From assembly GCA_963920525.1 (NCBI GenBank), contig OY986435.1, forward strand, positions 262,448,962 to 262,512,961: 64,000 bases of DNA, written 5' to 3'. The translations under genes were made by a program, and so were the position numbers. The notes beneath the pieces are model-generated. The model was given only the letters and a program-made list of their open reading frames with translations. It did not search any database and was not told the DNA's origin. Numbering within the stretch: the first letter of the stretch is position 1; each line of letters opens with the position of its first letter. Below, piece by piece: positions 57,024-64,000 of the stretch. This DNA comes from Dichetophora obliterata. Taxonomy: Eukaryota > Arthropoda > Insecta > Diptera > Sciomyzidae.

Positions 57024-57074
57024 GTGTAGTTAAGCTGAATTCACTGATAACCTTCAGCATGTTTTTGTGTGATT

Positions 57075-57707
57075 CATGGTAGAACTAGCAGTACACCCTA
57101 AACAAGTGCGCGTTGCGCTGCGTTCCCAAGCGCCACGCAATTTTATTTTACGCTTAACCTAAACAAGTGCGCTGCGGAAAAAACTGCTGCTCTCGAACCA
57201 GCTCAGTCAGATGGTTTAAAAATTGGTTTAAAGAAACTTTTAGTATTATGTAAAAATCTATTAATATTGCAAAGACTTCCATTTCGAATTGAGATTAATT
57301 AATTAATAGCAGCTGATTGCTCTTTGTTCTAATACTTTGGTTTTATGCAGCCAACTTCACATCCGCACGCACTGTCAAAATTGGAAACTCGATTCATGTT
57401 GCGGTAGTCCGGTGCGTGTTTTGGTAGACTTCATACAAAATGTATGTGCATGAGCCGATTTTGACAGTTAAACCACTCACGCGCACTTGCTTAGGGTGGA
57501 CTGTAGTGAAGGTATATGCAGTTTAGACTGCTCTCTTTTTCTCATAGCCAGAATTGTCAAACTCAAGCATTTTGCTATTCTTGCCTATTTTTGCTTTCTT
57601 ATCGCATTCTCATCGTTGTCAGATTTTGTATGGGCTGTCAACTTCGTTTTGACAGTTCCGGCAGTCTGTCTCTCCGAAATGCATCTACCTTCTCTAATTC
57701 TACTATG
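57075..57707. mobile_element. P-type MITE holding a third element
   Basis: Ends CATGGTAGAACTAG and the inverse CATAGTAGAATTAG. GTGTGATT at 57067-57074 and 57708-57715 is the 8-bp TSD. A 415-bp element at 57089-57503 is inserted near its left end. Part of the interior matches 38373-38595. Confidence 0.8.
57089..57503. mobile_element. 415-bp MITE with CAGT(A/C)CACCC ends and TAG TSD
   Basis: Ends CAGTACACCCTAAACAAGTG and the inverse of cacttgcttagggtggactg. TAG lies at 57086-57088 and 57504-57506. It is the innermost element of the stack. Non-coding. Confidence 0.75.
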
Positions 57708-57820
57708 GTGTGATTTAAAATAATGTTAATCAAGTTGAAAGCGTGCAGAAATTTTTCTCTCTAAGCGAAAACTTCATATGAAAAAAACTTTCAAAACATG
57801 CTGAAGGTGATCAGTGAATC

Positions 57821-57988
57821 CATGGTAGAAGAATACAGGTATATGCACTAGATGAGAGCATACTGCCGGGATTGTCAAAACGAAGCAAAACTTTTTCTTT
57901 ATTTTTTTTTTGTTTTCATTCGCCACACAGCTAAATTTGACAAACATGGCAGTATCAGCGCTGCATATACCTCTATCCTTCTACCATG
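57821..57988. mobile_element. 168-bp P-type MITE, 8-bp TSD
   Basis: Ends CATGGTAGAAGAATACAGGT and the inverse CATGGTAGAAGGATAGAGGT. AGTGAATC at 57813-57820 and 57989-57996 is the TSD. Same family as 61917-62099. Confidence 0.88.
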
Positions 57989-58539
57989 AGTGAATCCAGC
58001 TTTACTATCAGGGAGATTCTTGCTTTCATAGTCCCATTTTAGACAAAGCGATATGCCACCGATTTCTCTCACCGATATTCTCATTTCTGCTATTCTTGGG
58101 TGCGGGAGCTGAGGAGAAGTGATAAATAAAAATCGTCAAAAAAACCGGACGCACCAGCGATTTTGCGCCGATTTGTAGCACTAACTCTTTCACTCCCATC
58201 AACAAAGCGTGAAATAGCAAGAAAAAATTGCTTGGCCGAATTCCATGTTTGCTTTGAATCGTATTCGTTACAAAAGAAAATATAAAAAAATCGGTGAGCG
58301 ACATCGGCGGCATATCGTCAAATCTAAAATGGGACATACAGTGTTAATTAATTTTCTTTGTTAATGTTTTGAGGGGAGTTGCCAGCATTTTGTTATCAGC
58401 ATTAATTATGTTTTGCAGCCTTGCCAGTCAGCTTTTCCCCATTTGAGATTGTGTTAGTCTATCTATACGAATATATAAAAGCGTTGTGACACTGCACGGA
58501 CGTTTGACAATCACGCAAGAACCACTGTACCGATTAACA

Positions 58540-58870
58540 CGATATAGTTACACAGTGCAACACGAAAAAAATAACCATATACGGACACCACTATGTGATA
58601 AAAGACCAAAAAAAAAGACCTCGTCTCCCAGTTTTGCCCAAAGTCCTCCAGATTTTTTTTATGGGCCCCTAAAGATGTGGGGCCTCGTTGTCATTTTTGC
58701 AAAAAAATGATCACATTCTCAAGCTCATATCTTGCAAACAGTTCGGAATTTTGATTTACTCTCTGAGGCAAAGTTGTAGCTTTTGTCATAAAGAACAAAA
58801 ATTCACATATAAAATCAAAAAAACTTCATCTTCAAGGTCAAAATCGCAAAAAACTTTAAAAAAATGAGCG
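58540..58870. repeat. Left copy of a 330-bp inverted repeat
   Basis: Matches in inverse 63060-63420 (markers ataaccatatacggacacca, gtctcccagttttgccc, ggggcctcg). The shared sequence ends near the AT-rich stretch after 58870. Preceded by a 'tctatctatacgaatatat' start. Non-coding. Confidence 0.75.
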
Positions 58871-59715
58871 AAAAAAACTAAGAAATTTACTTTATGAAAA
58901 ATGCGCTAATTTTCTTTGGCCTGGTAGGGCTTACAGCACTGATTAAAACCCCAAAGTTTTTTTAGGAGGCCGATCCAACTTCTTGAACTATAGGCCTTTA
59001 TAGCTTGAGTATATAGTCGCTTATATCTCACCCATTTCTTATCCGATCTGGTTGAGATGGGTATCGTTGAGAAGACCTTTGAAAATGCTATAAATCTGTA
59101 TATAAATATGTTAATTTTTTTTAACTCATTGGGGCAAATTTAAAAAAAATTGTAACCTCACTTTTTTAATATAAATCTGGTTGTTTCAAAAATAGCCCTA
59201 GTAAAAAAAGAAGAATTGAAGTGTAAGAAAATAAGCGATTTCTTAAAAACAAAGTTGATTTCAAAACTTTGAACGTAAATAATTGTCAGTCAGGAGGCCG
59301 AGTGTGTGAGTGCACTGTACCTTCACTGATAGTAAGTGCATTCTAATAAAAATTCTCAAGCTGGTGGGTGAGTTCCCGTGCCCAAACTGTCAAACAGCTA
59401 CCTGGAAGCAAACATCTGCATTGAATTCACATAAAAACAACCCAAAATATAAAAAAATACCTGTAAACGCATTTTAGCTCTTGTCATAAAGATGAAATTG
59501 TGAACATAAAAAATCAAAAAAACTTCTATCAAAAAACTACCTGGAAGCAAACATCTGCATTGAATTCACATTGTAGCTCTTGTCATGTTTAATGTCTTGT
59601 ATGTTAAATTAACGCTCAAAAATGAAATATGCCTGGCCAGAACCATGTGTTTGTCCAAGGGTTAACACCGTTTAGGTAGGGAGGGGATCAAGACGCGGAA
59701 CCGGAAGCAAGAGAA
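58871..59715. other. Inner sequence of the 58.5-63.4 kb interval
   Basis: No gene. The block cctggaagcaaacatctgca occurs twice (59401 and 59540), showing a local direct duplication of about 35 bases. Confidence 0.5.
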
Positions 59716-60302
59716 TGGGTGAAAGAAATGCTGTATTATTTTGAGAAAATCGGCACATCGATGACATTAAAGCTGCATTTTCTTCATTTTCATTTTGACG
59801 ATTTTATCAAACAACTCCCTACCGAATCCGATGAGTAAGAAGAACGGTTTCACCAAACCACAATGCCCTTAGAAAAATTGTACAAAGGCAAAAAACTCGA
59901 CGCATTGCTTGCAGAGGTAATATCAATTTTATTGACGCATTGTTTTGCATTCCTTTTTTGATTTCATTTCAGGTATGTTGGTGGAGTCACAAGATCACCC
60001 TGTATGATGTTAATGAAGTATCTGAAGAAGAAAAAGCTGATGATGGAGGGCAGTCTGGAAGTAACGTGCCTGTGGACACCATAAGTTCTGAATCAGAGTC
60101 AGATTCGGACGATTCGGACGACGATTTGGATCCACAACTTAAGAGAGTGCGATTTGCAAGTCCAGTGGCAACATGTTGTAACTTCGAAAGTTTCGATGTT
60201 GTCGAAATTATCGAAAGTCGGTATGTTGTAACACTTTCGACAGGCGATATTTGCGTTAAAATATCACTTTATTTTAGTGGCAGTGATCGAGAAGCGAAGT
60301 AA
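59716..60302 (+). pseudogene. Degenerate ORF of an unclassified mobile-element-type protein
   Basis: The frame reads EWVKEMLYYFEKIGTS, then MTLKLHFLHFHFDDF, a TAA, then EERFHQTTMPLEKLYKGKK. A possible intron follows (gtaatatc...tttcag, 59918-59971), then CWWSHKITLYDV and an acidic Ser-rich tail. 'LKxHFLHxHxDxF...SDE..ERFHQ...MEKxYxG...CW' is a motif I recognise from many repeated uncharacterised arthropod ORFs, probably of mobile origin. The last 40 codons overlap a dispersed repeat also seen at 62460-62580. The in-frame stop at 59836 marks decay. Confidence 0.5.
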
Positions 60303-61916
60303 ATAAAAATGGAAATATTCATCCATTTAAGCATTGTTTTATTTATTATATATTATTTATTTAACATAGAAGTGTTAAACAATGATTTTAAGGATTTTAA
60401 GTTAGTGAAATGATAAAAGTAGTGGTTTTAATAAAAGTATATGTATATATATGTGATTACCTTAGAACTGTTTGGTCAAATTAATTTGACTTTATTTTTT
60501 TCCAAACGTTATTTGTTGAAAAGAACTAATTTAAAGTTTTTAGTTTAAATGACATTTTGAATTAAATTAATAAAACAATTTTTAAAAAAAAATTGATTTT
60601 CGTTATTTAGCATGCCCAAGGTATATTCAACATGGTAGAGTCGTCCCAGAGAGGTGGCTACCGTAGCTGTCAAACATAAGAAGAGCGTAAAAGACAATGA
60701 ATAAGAACTTGAACCAGGGATGGAACTATATGCGTTTACATTTCGGACTAATTAAATTTCTCGGAGTTAATAAAATCAAGTTGCATGCAAATGTAATTAA
60801 TGTAATTTTCAATTTTTGATGCACCTGTTGCTTACTTTGACATTTCGTTATTCTTATCATTGCTAGTAAAGTTACTTGAACATAATTAACTACGCCAAAC
60901 ATTTTGGAAAACTTTCACTTAAACAAACAGTGATAACATTTTTTTATAGTGAAATTTTTCGTCGAATCCACATATCGTAATAGTTTTTTGGATTAGCCCC
61001 AATTTTTCATATAAATGGCAAAATGCGAAAAAACCCACTGTTGAGAGCAATAATTTACATAAACGCTTGTAAAAACTTTTATTTTCTTTCAATATCTGAA
61101 AATAATTTTATGGGTGATAAAAAGTTAGCCCTTTAATCTGATTTCATTCAAAAATTTAAAATATGTCTATAGAAAAGTCGTAATTTACAAAATTATAGCA
61201 TTTGAAAATACACATTTAAAAATCTTTACTTTTTTTATATATTTAGTATCACTAATTTGCAATACATTGATATAATTTTGAAAGTGCCTTTTGCCTTGTT
61301 TTAAAAAAAACGCGTTTTAAAAATGTATTAAAAACTAATTTTATACAAAAAGCATACACTAAAGGGATACACATCAGAAAACTGAACAAGCCTACTTGAA
61401 GTTCAAGCCTTTTGAAGTACTTGAATTCAAGTATGTATCCAAACTTGAAAAAGCAAACTTTAGCCAGTTTTTTTTCACTTGAAAACAAATTTAATTAAAA
61501 GTAAATAACAAGAAAAACAGTTTGACTGGGTTAATTTTTATTTAAATTTTTTCTTTTCTTTTTAAAATAAGAATTTTCTTTAAATGTAAATAATTTTTTT
61601 AAGCAATTGTCAAACAAAACTATTTCGATATGTGTGTCACTACTTTAATACAACATAGTATAAAGTCGTTCATGGTTTCAATACTATAGTATCAATACCA
61701 TACAGGCGTCTTTAGTATTAGGCACTCAGAAATCCATATGGAAACGAAAAATATATTTCTTTTTAATATATTATATACGTAGTCTATTATATACGCACCT
61801 TTTTTTTTGTGTAAGCATAATTTTTTTAAAAAGGTACTTTTTTTCTCTGCAATTAGGCACAATCTGAACAATTCCACTTCCATCCCTGGCTTGAATACAT
61901 TGAAGATAGATGATCG
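60303..61916. other. AT-rich sequence, no gene recognised
   Basis: No supported coding region. A CAGGGATGG at 60717 and its inverse near 62650 looked like hAT ends but lack a TSD. Confidence 0.45.
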
Positions 61917-62099
61917 CATGGTATAAGGATAGAGGTAGCTGCAGCGCTGACTGTGCTCTCTTTCCGTACTGCCATGTTTGTCAAATTCAGCTGTGAGGCG
62001 AATGGAAACAAAAGAAAACAAATAAAACGTTTTGCTTGGTTTTGACATTTCCGGCAGTACGCTCTCAACTGGTGCATCTACCTGTATTCTTCTACCATG
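61917..62099. mobile_element. 183-bp P-type MITE, 8-bp TSD
   Basis: Ends CATGGTATAAGGATAGAGGT and the inverse CATGGTAGAAGAATACAGGT. GATGATCG at 61909-61916 and 62100-62107 is the TSD. Inverted relative to 57821-57988. The minus-strand ORF covering this stretch is therefore not a gene. Confidence 0.88.
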
Positions 62100-62459
62100 G
62101 ATGATCGACAAGTGATTGTGAAAATATTGTGGAACAAGCAACGTTTCAGCGATGGCGAATTTTTTCACGAGGCACACAAAAAAGAGACATTTTCTTTTTG
62201 AAAAGGCTTTTGGCAAATTGCACAATTTTTTGGCGTTTAATTGTATCAATCAAATAAATTTAAATCACAAAAAATCACAACAAAATTCCAATTGACAAGT
62301 TTTGTTTTTTTTCATAAACAACTGAATTAGACAGCTAAGGTACCCACCACAAGAGAGAATTGTATCTACTAACACTACCTCCTTATATATACCTTGAGCA
62401 TGCCAAGTATCAGAAAAAAGCTTTCGTGCAGCTGTTAAATGTTCGAACATAACTTCGAA

Positions 62460-62580
62460 ACAAACAAAATCGCCTGTCGAGCAAAAATATTGCAACATAC
62501 TGCCAGATCGAAAACTTCGCTTCGATGTTCGCTTCGACAGTGAAGTTACAACATGTCGCCACAGGGCCATCAACATTATA
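62460..62580 (-). repeat. Dispersed repeat shared with 60150-60250
   Basis: In inverse it shares gacatgttgtaacttc, the tcgaagcgaa-type core and tcgacaggcgat with 60155-60250. It is a small repeat of unknown class. Confidence 0.55.
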
Positions 62581-63059
62581 AACATAATACGAATAATTTT
62601 TTTTATAATTTTTGTAATAGATAGCATAGTATTGTAGTGCCATCCCTGCTGAGACTACTAATCCCTACAACACTGAATCATTATTACTAAATATCTATGC
62701 TACTACTCTTTGTTACAACCCTAACTCTAAATGTCAAACCACACCACCTAAGAACTAAGATTAATAAAATCAGCAATAGTATAACAATGAAACCTGCAAC
62801 ATGCCTTTTCACTTACGGGAGAAGGCTTTATAGTATCAATGTTGGAGTAAAGAAAAAACGAATGAAATTAAAAAATTTTCGGGAAATTTTTCACTTTTGC
62901 GGCTACCTGAGCGCTACTAAAACGGTGTTAAGAATCATTCCTAGAAAGTTCATAAGTTCTAAAAAGTTGTTTATTGAGATCTTAGGTTAATTTTGTCCTT
63001 CATTATTTCCTTGAATTTTGAACGGTTTGGTACCTATGGACATGAACAGGGGAAAAAAG

Positions 63060-63420
63060 GTAAAAAAATTGAATTTTTTAAAGTTTTTTGCAATTTTGAC
63101 CTTGAAGATGAAGTTTTTTGATTTTTTATGATCACAATTTTTGTTCTTTATGACAAGAGCTACATTTTTGCCTCAGAGAGTAAATCAAAATTCCGAACGG
63201 GTTTGCAAGATATGAGCTTGAGAAAATTATCATTTTTTTGCAAAAATGACACCGAGGCCCCACATCTTTGGGGGCCCATAAACAAAACCTGGAGGACTTT
63301 GGGCAAAACTGGGAGACAGGGGTCTTTTATTTTTGGTCTTTTATCACGTAGTGATGTCCGTATATGGTTATTTTGCCATGACTTAAAACATTACACACTG
63401 TGTTATCAAACGATTTGTTA
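63060..63420. repeat. Right copy of the 330-bp inverted repeat
   Basis: The inverse of 58540-58870, about 85 percent alike by eye. The ORF at 63128-63538 lies inside it and has no motif. Confidence 0.75.
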
Positions 63421-63489
63421 TTCCAACTTTATCTTAATATGCTATGTTAGATTTGCCATGTCTACTTTCCATGACCACTTTTTGCAAAA

Positions 63490-63860
63490 AATGCTATATT
63501 TCAGACGATTTTGGTCGTATGAGACTAGAATTTGGTAATCTACGTTGTATGGTTACTTTCGCTAACTTTACTAAAAATGGGCATGACCCACTTTAGTTAA
63601 GTCCACTTTTCGGGGGATAAACTTGGAGCTAAGCAAAGCGCACTAGGTTTAAGCTCAATTGAGCTGAAATTCCGGTATTCTATTGTTTCGAGTATGAGAT
63701 GGTTTAAGTCAAAAAATTTTGCCACTCCCCCATTACCGCCCAGAATTAATCAAAAATGCTATACTTCGAACGGTTTTGGTTGTATTAGACTAAAATTTGT
63801 TAATTTAGTTTATACGGCTACTTTCGGCAACTGTACTAAATATGGCGAATACATAATTTT
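63490..63860. repeat. Direct repeat pair, about 100 bases each
   Basis: The block aaaaatgctatatttcagac...ggtcgtatgagactagaattt at 63490-63600 recurs in altered form at 63755-63855. Non-coding. Confidence 0.6.
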
Positions 63861-64000
63861 TTTTTCGAATAGCATGAAAATTCGTATATAGCAGTAAGGT
63901 GGTCTGCGGCCGCTATACTGCCGCAGCACGTTTGCTATTTTTTATTTATTTATTTTATTTATTTATTTAAAAGAAACAAGCATGAGTACACTAAGAGCAA

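Larger units (their letters stand above)
57033..58001. mobile_element. TTA-flanked MITE holding two P-type MITEs
   Basis: Ends AGCTGAATTCACTGATAACC and the inverse of ggtgatcagtgaatccagct, with TTA at 57030-57032 and 58002-58004. The right end becomes continuous only after the insertion at 57821-57988 is removed. Two P-type MITEs lie inside. Confidence 0.72.

Noticed and set aside
61692..62249. 185-codon minus-strand ORF
   Set aside because: It contains a complete P-type MITE with TSD, so it cannot be a conserved gene.
60717..62651. CAGGGATGG...CCATCCCTG as ends of a hAT element
   Set aside because: The flanks (acttgaac and ctgagact) are not duplicated and the repeats are very short.
1..64000. 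CRISPR arrays, operons or bacterial insertion sequences
   Set aside because: Repeat spacing, intron structure and gene types are all those of an animal genome.

Overview
This window is AT-rich, intron-dominated animal DNA. It suggests a higher dipteran insect with a large, transposon-rich genome. Tephritid fruit flies are a reasonable guess because of a rosa-like DD41D mariner, but that is inference. I see no bacterial-type genes, operons or CRISPR arrays.

The main host gene is one CLIP-domain serine protease on the + strand. Six exons are visible: 6109-7044, 27705-27807, 54235-54413, 54497-54601, 54808-54978 and 55055-55236. They have GT/AG junctions and a continuous reading frame. Together they encode a CLIP domain, a His- and Thr-rich linker, an R|IIGG activation site and a complete His/Asp/Ser trypsin-like domain. 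The signal-peptide exon lies upstream, unseen. Two introns of about 20.7 kb and 26.4 kb hold most of the window. A second host-like gene is a 76-codon ORF on the - strand (17354-17584) with coding-like composition and a nearby poly(A) signal. I cannot name its family.

Everything else that can be recognised is mobile or repetitive DNA, and many boundaries can be proved by target-site duplications (TSDs). 1.7-5.5 kb: a family of TTA-flanked MITEs, one of which holds an internally deleted P-type element that itself holds a smaller MITE. 8.2-14.8 kb: a decayed gypsy-type retrotransposon, split by a hAT-like element that is itself split by a mariner; a piece of a non-LTR retrotransposon abuts it to 15.2 kb. 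15.3-18.3 kb: short-motif repeats and the small ORF. 20.5-22.9 kb: a pogo/Tigger-like element. 25.2-27.2 kb: a 142-bp tandem array interrupted by a tRNA-like segment. 29.3-33.7 kb: a 4.4-kb element with long inverted arms around a dead piggyBac-like transposase. 35.6-38.6 kb: two foldback elements with nested MITEs. 42.1-43.8 kb: a palindromic repeat with tRNA-like cores, then a hAT-like foldback. 45.3-47.3 kb: an intact mariner within a foldback. 49.1-50.8 kb: a P-type element that still encodes the transposase C-terminus. 51.8-53.9 kb: an uninterrupted DD41D mariner transposase and a hAT-like MITE. 56.7-58.0 kb: four levels of nested MITEs. 58.5-63.4 kb: long inverted repeats around a degenerate ORF.

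The nearest thing to an unusual system is a set of P-superfamily-like elements: two large derivatives and five small MITEs, all with CATG-type ends and 8-bp TSDs. They sit together with hAT-like and 3-bp-TSD MITEs, so the two introns record layered insertions that can be put in order. I did not find evidence for a new defence, regulatory or metabolic system. Only two mobile-element genes look intact: the mariner transposase at 45922-46965 and the DD41D transposase at 51787-52866.
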